Positions 16,697 to 26,621 are shown, counted from the stretch's first letter. The stretch: 64,000 nucleotides of DNA from Pacificimonas aurantium (GCF_020092905.1 NZ_JAGSGB010000001.1:248001-312000), one strand, 5' to 3'. Program-made: numbers and translations. Notes: generated from the sequence alone by a model not told the origin.

Positions 16697-18925
16697 GTGC
16701 GCGTTTCCGCTCTTTCGCTCCTGCTCGCTCTTCTCGCCGCGATGCTCGCAGCGGATCCCGCCACCGCGCAGGACGAGCTGACGCTGGAACGTCTTGTCGC
16801 CAGTCCCGCCCTCTCCGGCCCTATCCCGCGCCAGGTGAAGCTGTCGCCGGACGGGCGCATGGCGGCCCTGTTGAAACCGCGCGCCGACGAGCGCACCCGC
16901 TACGATCTGTGGGTGGTGAACACCGAGACGGGCGCGGAGCGCATGCTCGTCGACTCCAAGAAGCTCGGCAGCGGCGCGGCGCTGTCGGAGGAGGAGCGGA
17001 TGCGCCGCGAGCGCGCGCGGATCGGCGACCTCACCGGGATCGTGTCCTATGACTGGGCGCCGGACGGCAGGACGGTGCTCGTGCCGCTCGACGGCGATCT
17101 CTACCTGGCGGGCCTGGACGGCACCACCGAGCGGCTGACCGACACGGAGGACACCGAGCTCGACGCGCAGGTATCGCCTGGCGGCCGCTACGTCTCCTTC
17201 GTCATAGACGGCGCGCTCCACGTCATCGACCGGCAGGACGGCGCCGCGCGGCAGGTCTCGCCTGATGGCAGCGACACCGTCTCCTGGGGCGTCGCGGAAT
17301 TCGTCGCGCAGGAAGAAATGCGCCGCAATATCGGGCATTGGTGGGCGCCCGGCGAATCCCGCCTCGCCGTCGCGCGCGTCGACGAATCGCCGGTCGAGGT
17401 CGTTACCCGCACCGCCATCGGCGCGGAGGGGACGCGCGTCTACGACCAGCGCTATCCGGCGGCAGGGACGCCGAACGCCGTCGTCGATCTGTTCCTGATC
17501 GACCCGGACGGCGGAAACCGGATTGAGGTAGATCTCGGCCCCGACGACGACATCTACCTTGCGCGCGCCGACTGGGCGCCGGACGGCTCGGCGCTGTTCG
17601 TGCAGCGCCAGTCGCGCGACCAGCAGACGCTCGACCTGCTGCGCATCGACCCCGCAACCGGCGCCAGCGAGCGTCTCTTCACGGAGACGGCGGAGGACAG
17701 CTGGCTCAACCTCCACGACAACCTCACGCTGCTCGGTCCCGACGACCTGCTCTGGACGTCCGAGCGCAGCGGCTATTCGCACATCTACCGCTGGACAGGC
17801 GGCGCGTGGACGAAGTTGACCTCGGGCAGCTGGATGGTCGGCGAGATCGAGGCGTACGACCCGCAGGCGGACGCGCTGTACTTCACCGGCAATCTCGACA
17901 CGCCGCTCGAAAACCATCTCTACCGGCTCGGTCCGCTGGCTGGCGGCGAGCCCGTCCGCCTGACCGAGGCGGGGGCGTGGCACGAGGTGGACATGGATTC
18001 GCAGGGCCACGGGGCGGTCGTGACGCGCTCCTCTCCCACGCAGCCGCCGCAGACCTTTCTCACCTCGGGCGACTTCACCCACCGCACCTGGATCGAACGC
18101 AATCCGCTCGACGCCTCCCACCCCTATGCGCCCTATCTCGGGGGCCATGTCGCGCCGCGCTTCGGCACGATCGAGGCGGCGGACGGTTCGGCACTTCTCT
18201 ACAAGCTGCTGCTGCCCGACCTCGCCCCCGGTGAGCGCGCACCCGTCTTCGTGCAGGTCTATGGCGGACCGGGAGTCGGGCGCCAGGTGACGCGCAAATG
18301 GGATGGCCGCGACGGCCTCTTCCACCAGTGGCTCGTCGACCAGGGCTATGCCGTCTTCTCGGTGGACGGACGCGGTTCGCCCGACCGCGGCAAGGCGTTC
18401 GAGGACAATATCTTCCGCGCCATGGGAACGGCGGAGGTGGAAGACCAGCTGACCGCGCTCGACTGGCTGAAGCGGCAGGACTTCGCCGACCCCGAGCGGA
18501 TCGGCGTCTATGGCTGGTCCTATGGCGGCTACATGACGCTGAAGCTGCTGGAGGCGGCTCCCGGCGCCTATGCCGCGGGGATTTCCGGTGCGCCGGTGAC
18601 CGACTGGACGCTCTACGACACTCATTATACCGAGCGTTACCTCGGCGACCCCAATGCCGACCCCGCCGTCTACGAACGGGCCGGCGCGCTCGCCGATGCG
18701 GAGAGGATCGAGGATCCGCTCCTCCTCATCCACGGCATGGCCGACGACAATGTCGTCTTCGAAAACTCAACCGTTCTGATCGGCAGGCTGCAGCAGGCCG
18801 CCATCCCCTTCGACCTCATGGTCTATCCGGGCGCCACGCACCGCGTCGGCGGCGAGGGCCGGGAACTCCACCTCATGCGCACCGTCGCCCGCTTCTTCGC
18901 GCGCGAGGTGGCGGGGGAGGAGTAG
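16697..18925 (+). CDS. Dipeptidyl peptidase IV-like serine peptidase (S9B), periplasmic
   Basis: Releases X-Pro dipeptides from peptide N-termini. It has an N-terminal beta-propeller (DPP4_N; repeated SPDG and DWAPDG blades) and a C-terminal hydrolase with Ser in GWSYGGY near residue 608, Asp in GMADDNV near 683 and His in GATHRV near 715. The double Glu that anchors the substrate amino group is visible as AQEEM. I prefer the GTG at 16697 because it gives a clean signal peptide (VRVSALSLLLALLAAMLAA, then ATAQ/D). ATGs at 16517 and 16628 are in frame but would place a long His/Ala-rich or Cys-containing stretch before it. Confidence 0.88.
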   Translation: MRVSALSLLLALLAAMLAADPATAQDELTLERLVASPALSGPIPRQVKLSPDGRMAALLKPRADERTRYDLWVVNTETGAERMLVDSKKLGSGAALSEEERMRRERARIGDLTGIVSYDWAPDGRTVLVPLDGDLYLAGLDGTTERLTDTEDTELDAQVSPGGRYVSFVIDGALHVIDRQDGAARQVSPDGSDTVSWGVAEFVAQEEMRRNIGHWWAPGESRLAVARVDESPVEVVTRTAIGAEGTRVYDQRYPAAGTPNAVVDLFLIDPDGGNRIEVDLGPDDDIYLARADWAPDGSALFVQRQSRDQQTLDLLRIDPATGASERLFTETAEDSWLNLHDNLTLLGPDDLLWTSERSGYSHIYRWTGGAWTKLTSGSWMVGEIEAYDPQADALYFTGNLDTPLENHLYRLGPLAGGEPVRLTEAGAWHEVDMDSQGHGAVVTRSSPTQPPQTFLTSGDFTHRTWIERNPLDASHPYAPYLGGHVAPRFGTIEAADGSALLYKLLLPDLAPGERAPVFVQVYGGPGVGRQVTRKWDGRDGLFHQWLVDQGYAVFSVDGRGSPDRGKAFEDNIFRAMGTAEVEDQLTALDWLKRQDFADPERIGVYGWSYGGYMTLKLLEAAPGAYAAGISGAPVTDWTLYDTHYTERYLGDPNADPAVYERAGALADAERIEDPLLLIHGMADDNVVFENSTVLIGRLQQAAIPFDLMVYPGATHRVGGEGRELHLMRTVARFFAREVAGEE

Positions 18926-18934
18926 CGACCCGCC

Positions 18935-20434
18935 CTATTCGGCGGCGATAGCGAAGACCTCGCCATCGGCTTGCCGCGCGGTCGGTGCGGCGGCTTTCGA
19001 GAGGGTGATGGTCCCGTCCTCGATCTCGCCGTCCAGCAACCACTTGCGGTCGTTCAGATAATCGTGCGGCTGCTGCCACGGGGCCTTGTCGGTCGACCGC
19101 GGAACGCGGTCCTCGGCGCGTTTGAAATAGCCCGACGAAAGGTTGGAGAAGGGCTGTTCGGTGAAATCGCCATGCGGAAAGTCGGGGGTGGCGACCGCCA
19201 TTCCCTTCTCGTCCATCAGGTTGAGGAGGCGGGCGACATATTGCGCGGTGATATCGGCCTTCAGCGTCCAGCTGGCATTGGTATAGCCGAAGGTGGCGGC
19301 CAGGTTCGGAATGCCCGAGAACATCACGCCCTTATAGGGATAGGTCTCGCGCGGCCCGACCGTCTTGCCGTCGAGCGACAGCTCGGCGCCGCCGAACAGC
19401 TGCAGGTTGAGGCCGGTCGCCGTAACGACGATGTCGGCCTGCAGGAACTTGCCCGATTTCAGCCGGATACCGCCCGCTTCGAACGTCTCGATATGGTCGG
19501 TGACGATTTCCGCCGAGCCGTTGCTCAGCGCCTCGAACAGGTCGCCGTCCGGGACCAGGCACAGCCGCTCTTCCCAGGGATTGTAGCTGGGCGTCAGGTG
19601 GGTCTTCACGTCATAGTCGGCGGGCAGGTGCTTTCTCACCATCTCCAGCAGCTTCTCGCCAACCTTTTCGGGGCGCGAGCGGGCGCGGCGGAAGAAGAAG
19701 TCCTGCAGCCGCACATTCTTCCAGCGGATCAGCCTGTAGGCCCGCTCTTCGCCGAGCAGCTTGCGGAGGAGATTGCCCAGCCGGTCCTGCGCCGGACGCG
19801 ACACCATCCATGTCGGCGAGCGCTGCAACATGACCGTCTGCGCCGCCTCTTTCGCAATCTCCGGCACCAGCGTCACGGCCGTGGCTCCGGACCCGATGAT
19901 GACGACGCGCTTGTCCTTATAGTCCAGGTCTTCGGGCCAGTGCTGCGGATGCACGAACCGCCCCTCATAGCCATCCTCGCCGGGGAATTCCGGGCGGTAG
20001 CCCTGATTGTAATTATAATAGCCCGAATTCATGAACAGGAAGGCGCAGGAAATCTGCCGCTCCTCGCCCTCGTGCAGCATGGTCAACGTCCAGCGGGCCG
20101 TCTCGCTCGACCAGTCCGCACTGACGACCTTGTGGCCGAAGCGAATCCTGTCCCGCACGCCATGCTCGTCGGCCGTCTCGTTCACATAGTCGCGGATCGA
20201 GGGGCCGTCGGCGATAGCCTTCGCCTTCGTCCAGGGTTTGAAGACATAGCCCAGCGTATGCATGTCGCTGTCGGAACGGATGCCCGGATATCGGAACAGG
20301 TCCCAGGTCCCGCCGATCGCCTCGCGGGCTTCGACGATGACGAAGTCCTTCGACGGACAGTCGCGTTGCAGATGAACGGCCGCGCCGATGCCGCTGAGGC
20401 CGGCGCCGACGATGAGAACGTCGGTAGTTTCCAT
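18935..20434 (-). CDS. Flavin-containing monooxygenase, Baeyer-Villiger type
   Basis: FAD- and NADPH-dependent oxygenase of 499 residues. The FAD Rossmann motif is GAGLSG at 10-15, the NADPH one GSGATA at 181-186, and the Baeyer-Villiger fingerprint appears at 156-167 as YEGRFVHPQHWP, with Tyr in place of the usual Phe. Cyclic ketones, steroids or sulfides are possible substrates. The start ATG at 20434 has GGGAGGGG upstream. It converges on the DPP-IV-like gene (9-bp gap). Confidence 0.9.
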   Translation of the reverse strand: METTDVLIVGAGLSGIGAAVHLQRDCPSKDFVIVEAREAIGGTWDLFRYPGIRSDSDMHTLGYVFKPWTKAKAIADGPSIRDYVNETADEHGVRDRIRFGHKVVSADWSSETARWTLTMLHEGEERQISCAFLFMNSGYYNYNQGYRPEFPGEDGYEGRFVHPQHWPEDLDYKDKRVVIIGSGATAVTLVPEIAKEAAQTVMLQRSPTWMVSRPAQDRLGNLLRKLLGEERAYRLIRWKNVRLQDFFFRRARSRPEKVGEKLLEMVRKHLPADYDVKTHLTPSYNPWEERLCLVPDGDLFEALSNGSAEIVTDHIETFEAGGIRLKSGKFLQADIVVTATGLNLQLFGGAELSLDGKTVGPRETYPYKGVMFSGIPNLAATFGYTNASWTLKADITAQYVARLLNLMDEKGMAVATPDFPHGDFTEQPFSNLSSGYFKRAEDRVPRSTDKAPWQQPHDYLNDRKWLLDGEIEDGTITLSKAAAPTARQADGEVFAIAAE

Positions 20435-20555
20435 ATCTCACCCCTCCCTAAGGGTCTGAGTGAGACTTAGGACCGGCCCGGCAGCTTCACAAGCTGGCGA
20501 GGCTGGCAGGACCGGGCGCCCCGGGAAGCGCGGGTCCGCCAGCCGCCCCTGCCCG

Positions 20556-21728
20556 TCAGTCGATGGCGCGCTGTTCGACGATGTTGAGGCCGTAGGCGCC
20601 AAGCCCGACGAGGCTCTGCTTCGAATTGGTTAGAAGCACCATGTCGTGCACCCCGAGGAGGGCGAGGATCTGCGCGCCGATGCCATAGTCGCGGATTTCC
20701 ATCTCGCCGTCCCCGGACGGACGCCGCGGTTCCAGCGCCCGCATGCTGGTCTCGACCGTATAGCGGCCCGGCTTGTTGATCAGCACGACGGCGCCGGTGC
20801 CCGCTTCGGCGATCATTTCCATAGAGCGGCGCAGATGTCCGCTGCGCGGCGACATGTTGGCGAACGCGTCGTCGAACAGGTTGAAATGGTGCATCCGGAT
20901 CAGCGGCAGAACACCTTCGGCGCCCGGGTCGCCCTTCACCAGCGCCAGCTTGTCGGTGTCGGAAACGGTATCCTTGAAGCGGATGGCGCGCCAGCGGCCG
21001 CCCCATTCGCTTTCGAAGCTTTCCTCGGCGACCTGGCGGACGAAACTGTCATGCCGGCGGCGATAGGCGATCAGATCGCGAATCGTGCCGATCTTCAGGC
21101 CGTGAAGCTGCGCGAAGGAGACTAGGTCGTCCATGCGCGCCATCGTGCCGTCGTCCTTCATGATCTCGCAGATCACACCCGCCGGGATCAGCCCGGCGAG
21201 GCGCGAGATGTCGACGGCAGCCTCGGTGTGGCCGGCGCGGACCAGCACACCGCCGTCGCGGGCCGCGAGCGGGAAGACATGGCCGGGGGAGCCGATCGAG
21301 TCGGGGCCGTTGCGCGGGTCGATCGCAACCGAGATGGTGCGCGCCCGGTCGTGCGCGCTGATCCCCGTCGTAATGCCTTCCTTCGCCTCGATGGAAACGG
21401 TGAAGGCAGTCTCCAGCGGTGTCTCGTTACGCGGCGTCATCGCCTTCAGGCCAAGTTCGTCCACCCGTTCGCGCGTCAGCGACAGGCAGATCAGCCCGCG
21501 GCCGTTCTTCGCCATGAAAGCGATCTTGTCGGGGGTGGCCATCTGCGCCGGAATGACGAGGTCGCCTTCATTCTCGCGGTCCTCGTCGTCGACGAGGATG
21601 AACATACGGCCGTTCCTGGCCTCCTCGATGATCTCGTCCACGCTCGAGAGGGCAGGATTCGCATGGCCCTTCGCGGCCGGCTTCACATCGGTCTGGATCG
21701 AGACGATCTTCGGATCGCGTTCGGTCAT
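20556..21728 (-). CDS. ribB: 3,4-dihydroxy-2-butanone-4-phosphate synthase with degenerate GTP cyclohydrolase II domain
   Basis: Converts ribulose 5-phosphate to the four-carbon precursor of riboflavin. From ATG 21728 (AAGGAA upstream) it has 390 residues. The RibB part shows DDEDRENEGDLVIPA, HDRARTI, GHVFPL and HTEAAVD, the conserved acidic and His residues. The C-terminal part is GTP cyclohydrolase II-like in length and in its end (GLGAYGLNIVEQR), but the three zinc cysteines are absent; the expected place reads MHHFNLFDDAF. Thus only the RibB activity is likely; a separate RibA is needed. An ATG-less upstream extension to 21758 is possible. No FMN riboswitch was seen. Confidence 0.9.
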   Translation of the reverse strand: MTERDPKIVSIQTDVKPAAKGHANPALSSVDEIIEEARNGRMFILVDDEDRENEGDLVIPAQMATPDKIAFMAKNGRGLICLSLTRERVDELGLKAMTPRNETPLETAFTVSIEAKEGITTGISAHDRARTISVAIDPRNGPDSIGSPGHVFPLAARDGGVLVRAGHTEAAVDISRLAGLIPAGVICEIMKDDGTMARMDDLVSFAQLHGLKIGTIRDLIAYRRRHDSFVRQVAEESFESEWGGRWRAIRFKDTVSDTDKLALVKGDPGAEGVLPLIRMHHFNLFDDAFANMSPRSGHLRRSMEMIAEAGTGAVVLINKPGRYTVETSMRALEPRRPSGDGEMEIRDYGIGAQILALLGVHDMVLLTNSKQSLVGLGAYGLNIVEQRAID

Positions 21729-21788
21729 AAGAGTTCCTTTCGCGGCCCAGATACACATCGTCCCCGCCGACTGCCAGCTAGCGAAACG

Positions 21789-24116
21789 TCACAATTCGCC
21801 GCGCAGCTGCTCGATCAGGTCGGAGACCTTGCCCAGATGGTCGGCTTCGGTGTCGAGAATGGCCGACAGACAGGCGCGCTTCGTTTCGGTCACTTCGTGG
21901 CCCGCCGGTTGTTCGGACGCCGACAGGGCGCTCAGAACGATTTCGATCATGCGCTCCGCGCCGTGCAAACGGCCCCACAGATAGTCGTTCTCGCGGTAGG
22001 CGCGGCTGAAGAAGGCCCCGAAGGAGTTGAACCGGATCCCCTTCAGGGTCGCCTCTGTCCCGCCGCTGCGCAGAAAGTGGGCGTCCTCCGGCGAAATGCG
22101 GTCGATGCGCACTTCGCCATATTCGTCCAGCCCCTCGCCCTGCAGCAGCGGAAAGGTCGCCATGTCGTAGAGCGGAAAGCCGAGATAGGCGCGCAGGATG
22201 GCGCGGCGAACGACGGGCATCGTCGCGGGCGCCCGGATGAGGACGGAGATTCTCCGGTCGATCTCCGTGTCCAGCTTGGCGAGGTCCAGTTCGGCGCGGT
22301 AGCGGGCGATTGCCTCGGCGGGCTCGTTCGCCAGGAGGCCGTTCCAGTCGGCCACTGTGTCCTCTGCGAATTCGACTGTTTCCCGGTCGAGGAACGGCCC
22401 GAGCATCTCGAACAGCGCGCCGCGCGCACGTTCGGCAGAGGCCATGACTTCGCGCGCCTCGTCTTCCGCGGTCAGCTCGTTCAGTTTCCGCACGACGTAG
22501 CGCAGCCGGCGAATCCGGTAGCTGAGGTCGAAGGCGCGCAGGAAGCGTACGAATCGGTCGCGCGCAGCATCCTTAGCCCTCACCGTGCGGGTGATGTCCT
22601 CGATCCCCTCGTCGCGGCGCCACTCGCGGATTCTGGCGCGAACGTCGGCTTCGCCGGCCGCGCTGTCCGGCCGCGCGAGCTGCACCATGATACGCTCGAG
22701 AAAGGCCGTGACCTCCGCCAGTTTCAGATGCGCGTAGGGCGAATAGGCAAGACCCGCCTTCTCTACCGCCGCCGCCGTTGCCTGCGCCCGCAGCGTTTCC
22801 AGCCGCGCTGCGGACGGCTTGGCGTTCATCGTTCGCGAACCGAGAGCGGAATTGATCGCCGCATCGGTGTCGTCCGCGATGCCGTCGAGCACCGAGCGGA
22901 GCTTGCGTACGCGCTGCGACCGCCGGTCGAGCGCCTCCAGATCGTCCCGGATCGGCTGTTCGCGCGGAATATCGGAGAGGGACTGGATGATCGTCGTGAA
23001 GAAGCCCGGCGGCCCCTCCGTCTGGCCGCGCGATACGCCGATGGACCGGATGCCGGGCTTCGGGTCGATATAGACGAAGCGCCGGTCGACCTCCCGATAT
23101 GCCGTTCTGTTCTTCAGGGCGGCAAGCGCAGGCCGGAAGGGCGCATTGTTGAGGATCGAGCCATCGAGAAGCGGCACGAGGTCGAGATCCTCCTCGCCTG
23201 CCCGTTCGGGAAACACATTCGCCAGAAAGGCACCGCGGTCCGGCCAGTTCTGGTTGCGACGCTCGAGCAGCTCATCCATCTCGGCAGCCTGGAAGGGCGG
23301 AAAAGCGCCCGGAAAGCTTGCCGTGGCGCGTGCCGCCGAGGCGAGCGACTGCGAACTGGCGAGCGACCTGACGACATTCCGGCCTCTGTCGCGAAAGGCG
23401 ATCACCTTACGGTGCTCGATCTCTCGCACCACCGGGGGGGAGTGAAGTGTCAGCACCTGATCATGCCCGTAAAAGTCCGTGACGGTCACGAACAGGTCGA
23501 GCGGGGAGCCCTCAGGCAAAAGAGGCGGGGTGTGCGGCCCTGCATGCATGGCCTCGAACGCGTCGAGAATGAAGCCGCTGAACCGCGCCCCGGAAAAGGG
23601 CGGCTTGAACCAGCGGGACCTGACGAAGCGGGAGAGCTTCTCGCGCAGCTCGCGGCGGGCGCCGGCCTCGACCACCTCCTTGGTCAGGTCGATGCTGCGA
23701 TCCTTCGCGAGCAGGCGTAGCAGCGGCGCAGCGTAGAATTTGGTGAACGCCGACTTGGGCACGGCGTCGGGATCGAGAAGCTCGTCGACGTCGGCCTTGT
23801 CGAGCCACAGGTCCACGAGCGGATCCAGACTGGCCCCGGAAGAGATCGCTTCGCCGAGAAGAATCCCGTTGATTCCGCCCGCCGAGGCACCGGCGATGAT
23901 ATCGACGCTGACCTTCAGGTTCACCCCCGGCCGGAGGCTTTTGAGCAGGTCGTAATAGACCCGCTCGCTGTCGCCCTCCGGCGCGGGCTCGTTCGCCTCC
24001 ACCGCGCGGGACGCCTTCAGCAGTTTCCAGATCTCGCGGGTGATGCCGTGCATGTAGACGGCAAGGCTGATTCCCCCGTAGCAGATCAGCGCAAGGCGAA
24101 GCTCCTTTTCCCGCAT
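21789..24116 (-). CDS. Patatin-like phospholipase (TIGR03607 / DUF3376 type)
   Basis: Large patatin-related protein, 775 residues from the ATG at 24116 (AAGGCGGG upstream). The Ser-Asp dyad is visible: Ser78 in GASAGGING and Asp318 in LLDGSILNNAPF. The N-terminal RLALICYGGISLAVYMHGIT contains the glycine-rich oxyanion segment. The C-terminal half is helical and acidic, as in DUF3376. No signal peptide. The likely role is lipid acyl hydrolysis. The gene is 30 bp upstream of... that is, its stop lies 61 bp before the ribB start on the same strand, so the two could be co-transcribed. Confidence 0.82.
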   Translation of the reverse strand: MREKELRLALICYGGISLAVYMHGITREIWKLLKASRAVEANEPAPEGDSERVYYDLLKSLRPGVNLKVSVDIIAGASAGGINGILLGEAISSGASLDPLVDLWLDKADVDELLDPDAVPKSAFTKFYAAPLLRLLAKDRSIDLTKEVVEAGARRELREKLSRFVRSRWFKPPFSGARFSGFILDAFEAMHAGPHTPPLLPEGSPLDLFVTVTDFYGHDQVLTLHSPPVVREIEHRKVIAFRDRGRNVVRSLASSQSLASAARATASFPGAFPPFQAAEMDELLERRNQNWPDRGAFLANVFPERAGEEDLDLVPLLDGSILNNAPFRPALAALKNRTAYREVDRRFVYIDPKPGIRSIGVSRGQTEGPPGFFTTIIQSLSDIPREQPIRDDLEALDRRSQRVRKLRSVLDGIADDTDAAINSALGSRTMNAKPSAARLETLRAQATAAAVEKAGLAYSPYAHLKLAEVTAFLERIMVQLARPDSAAGEADVRARIREWRRDEGIEDITRTVRAKDAARDRFVRFLRAFDLSYRIRRLRYVVRKLNELTAEDEAREVMASAERARGALFEMLGPFLDRETVEFAEDTVADWNGLLANEPAEAIARYRAELDLAKLDTEIDRRISVLIRAPATMPVVRRAILRAYLGFPLYDMATFPLLQGEGLDEYGEVRIDRISPEDAHFLRSGGTEATLKGIRFNSFGAFFSRAYRENDYLWGRLHGAERMIEIVLSALSASEQPAGHEVTETKRACLSAILDTEADHLGKVSDLIEQLRGEL

Positions 24117-24235
24117 CGGCCCGCCTTGCCACCGGCAGCGGCGGCCCTCAAGCATGCCGCCTCAATTGGTGAGCGTGACCACCCCGGCCCAAGGCGCTAG
24201 ATATATCAGCCGATAGGGATCAGGAGGAATTCATC

Positions 24236-25687
24236 ATGGCAACGCAGATCGCTCCCACGGAAAATCCGCAGGCCGCGGACATGCACGACATTCTTCGCCG
24301 TCAGCGCGCCGCCTTCATGGCCGAGCTGCCGGTCGGCGCAGCCATTCGCAAGGACCGCATACGCCGCGCCATAGACCTTCTGAAAACGCACCAGACCGAG
24401 CTGGTCGAGGCGCTGACCGAGGATTTCGGACACCGGTCGAAGGACCAGTCGATGTTCACGGACATCGCCGGCTCGGTCGGGCCGCTGAAACATTCGCTGA
24501 AGCATGTCGACGACTGGATGAAGCCGGAAAAGCGCAAGGTCGATTTTCCGCTCAACCTGCTGGGCGCCAAGGCCCGCATCGAGTTCCAGCCGAAGGGCGT
24601 CATCGGCGTCATCAGTCCCTGGAACTTCCCCGTGAACCTCACCTTCGCGCCGCTTGCCCAGATCTTCGCGGCGGGCAACCGTGCGATGGTGAAGCCGTCG
24701 GAATTCACTCCGGAAACCTCCGACCTGATGAGCCGGCTGGCGTCGAAATATTTCGACGAGACCGAACTCGCCTTCATCAACGGCGGCCCCGAGGTCGGCA
24801 AGGAATTCTCGGGACTCGCTTTCGACCATCTGATCTTCACCGGCGCCACGGGCATCGCAAAGCACATCCTTCACGGCGCGGCCGACAACCTGGTTCCGGT
24901 GACACTTGAACTCGGCGGGAAATCGCCGGTCATCGTCGGGGAGAGCGCCGACCTCGATGTCACCACGAAGCGGGTCGCCATGGGCAAGATGCTGAACGCC
25001 GGGCAGATCTGCCTTGCCCCCGACTACATGCTCGTGCCGCGCTCGAAGGAGCGGGACGTGGTCGGCGGACTGACCAGCGCGGCCGTCGAGATGTATCCGA
25101 GCCTCCTCTCGAACGACGACTATACTTCCATCGTCAATGGCCGCCACCGGGAGCGGCTTCAGGGCCTGGTCGACGATGCGCGCGAGAAGGGTGCCGAGGT
25201 CATCGAGGTCAATCCTGCCGGCGAGGATTTCGCCTCCGCCAACTCGAACAAGATGCCGCTGACGATCGTCCGCAATCCCACCGACGACATGAAGGTGATG
25301 CAGGAAGAGATTTTCGGCCCCGTCCTGCCCATCAAGACCTATGACCGGCTCGAAGAAGCGGTCGGCTATGTGAATGCCAACGACCGGCCGCTCGGTCTTT
25401 ATTATTTCGGGACGGATTCGAAGGAAGAGACGCGCGTTCTCGACCAGACCATCTCGGGCGGTGTGACGGTGAACGACGTCATTTTCCACGTGTCGGTCGA
25501 AGACCTGCCCTTCGGCGGCATCGGCCCCTCCGGCATGGGCAGCTATCATGGCCATGACGGGTTCAAGACCTTCAGCCACGCCAAGTCGATCTACACCCAG
25601 CCGAAGCTCGATGTGGCGAAGATGGGCGGCATGCGTCCGCCCTATGGCGAGGCTCTCAGGAAGACCGTAAAACGGCAGATGGGCTAG
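24236..25687 (+). CDS. calB: Coniferyl-aldehyde-type aldehyde dehydrogenase
   Basis: NAD(P)-dependent aldehyde dehydrogenase of the class-3-like group, 483 residues. Catalytic Cys259 sits in NAGQICLAPDY and the general-base Glu225 in LELGGKSP; the cofactor region is FTGATGIAKH. The family without the usual 20-residue N-terminal extension, and the motif IGVISPWNFPVNL, place it with coniferyl aldehyde dehydrogenases (CalB), though lipid aldehydes are also possible substrates. The ribosome-binding site AGGAGG is one of the strongest in the window. The gene is divergent from the patatin gene and is followed by a pirin. Confidence 0.85.
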   Translation: MATQIAPTENPQAADMHDILRRQRAAFMAELPVGAAIRKDRIRRAIDLLKTHQTELVEALTEDFGHRSKDQSMFTDIAGSVGPLKHSLKHVDDWMKPEKRKVDFPLNLLGAKARIEFQPKGVIGVISPWNFPVNLTFAPLAQIFAAGNRAMVKPSEFTPETSDLMSRLASKYFDETELAFINGGPEVGKEFSGLAFDHLIFTGATGIAKHILHGAADNLVPVTLELGGKSPVIVGESADLDVTTKRVAMGKMLNAGQICLAPDYMLVPRSKERDVVGGLTSAAVEMYPSLLSNDDYTSIVNGRHRERLQGLVDDAREKGAEVIEVNPAGEDFASANSNKMPLTIVRNPTDDMKVMQEEIFGPVLPIKTYDRLEEAVGYVNANDRPLGLYYFGTDSKEETRVLDQTISGGVTVNDVIFHVSVEDLPFGGIGPSGMGSYHGHDGFKTFSHAKSIYTQPKLDVAKMGGMRPPYGEALRKTVKRQMG

Positions 25688-25726
25688 GGCGCCGGTGCCC
25701 GGCCTTTCTTGGGAAAGGGTCGCGGC

Positions 25727-26620
25727 ATGATCATCGAAGGGCGGCAGCGGGACCTTGGCGGCGGCTTCGCGGTCCGCCGGGTTCTGCCCAGTGCGAGGCG
25801 TCGTTCGGTAGGCCCGTTCGTCTTCTGGGATCATTTCGGTCCGAAGACCTATGAGCCGGGCGAGCGGTTCGACGTGCGGCCGCATCCGCATATCGACCTT
25901 GCCACCATCACCTATCTGTTCGACGGCGAGATCATGCACCGGGACTCGCTGGGCTCGCAGCAGGCCATCACGCCGGGCGCGGTCAACTGGATGACGGCCG
26001 GGACCGGCATCGTGCACTCGGAGCGGACGAGCGACGAGCGCCAAAAGAACGGCCAGACGCTGGAGGGCATCCAGTCCTGGGTGGCGATGCCGCGAGATCA
26101 TGAACAGGGAGAGCCAGCCTTTCGCCATCATTCCGCAGACAGCCTGCCGCGCTGGGACTGGCCGGGCGCGCGCGCCGTCCTGATCGCAGGCGACGCCTAT
26201 GGGCACAGCAGTCCCGTCGCCTATCCGGGCGGCATATTCTATGTGGACGTCACAGCGGAGCAGGGCGCGGAATTCGCCATGCCCGAGGGGCATGAGGAAA
26301 TGGCCATTTACGCGGCGCACGGGCAGGTCAGCCTGCTTGGCGAAACCCTTTCACAGGGGCAGATGATGTTCGCCGACGCTGCCGGGCCGGACGACCTCGT
26401 GCGCTGTCATTCCGCATCGCGCCTGCTGCTGCTCGGCGGAGCGTCGCTCGAAGGTCCGCGGCATATCTGGTGGAATTTCGTCAGTTCTGATCCCGAGCGT
26501 ATCCAGAAGGCTGCGGACGACTGGCGGCATGACCGCTTCCCATCCATCCCCGGTGATGACGACGAGCGCATTCCCCTGCCCGACGACGGCCCGCCGCCCC
26601 CGGTGCAGGGCGGCAGCTGA
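25727..26620 (+). CDS. Pirin family protein
   Basis: Bicupin metal-binding protein of 297 residues; some pirins have quercetin 2,3-dioxygenase activity, others act as redox-sensing partners. The N-terminal cupin shows the iron ligands in RPHPHIDLATITYLFDGE and HSER, and the C-terminal pirin domain begins near 180. I start at ATG 25727 with GGAAAGGG upstream; a TTG at 25709 would add six residues. It follows the aldehyde dehydrogenase by 39 bp and precedes a membrane protein by 1 bp. Confidence 0.9.
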   Translation: MIIEGRQRDLGGGFAVRRVLPSARRRSVGPFVFWDHFGPKTYEPGERFDVRPHPHIDLATITYLFDGEIMHRDSLGSQQAITPGAVNWMTAGTGIVHSERTSDERQKNGQTLEGIQSWVAMPRDHEQGEPAFRHHSADSLPRWDWPGARAVLIAGDAYGHSSPVAYPGGIFYVDVTAEQGAEFAMPEGHEEMAIYAAHGQVSLLGETLSQGQMMFADAAGPDDLVRCHSASRLLLLGGASLEGPRHIWWNFVSSDPERIQKAADDWRHDRFPSIPGDDDERIPLPDDGPPPPVQGGS

Positions 26621-26621
26621 C

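Noticed and set aside
16451-18733. 760-codon minus-strand frame opposite the DPP-IV-like gene
   Set aside because: The sense frame has signal peptide, propeller and catalytic motifs; the antisense one has none.
21729-21788. FMN riboswitch upstream of ribB
   Set aside because: The space to the upstream gene is only 60 bp, and no RFN-element sequence is visible.
21228-23720. 830-codon plus-strand frame opposite ribB and the patatin gene
   Set aside because: Spans two real genes in antisense, is Arg/Gly/His-rich and has no domain; an artefact of codon bias.
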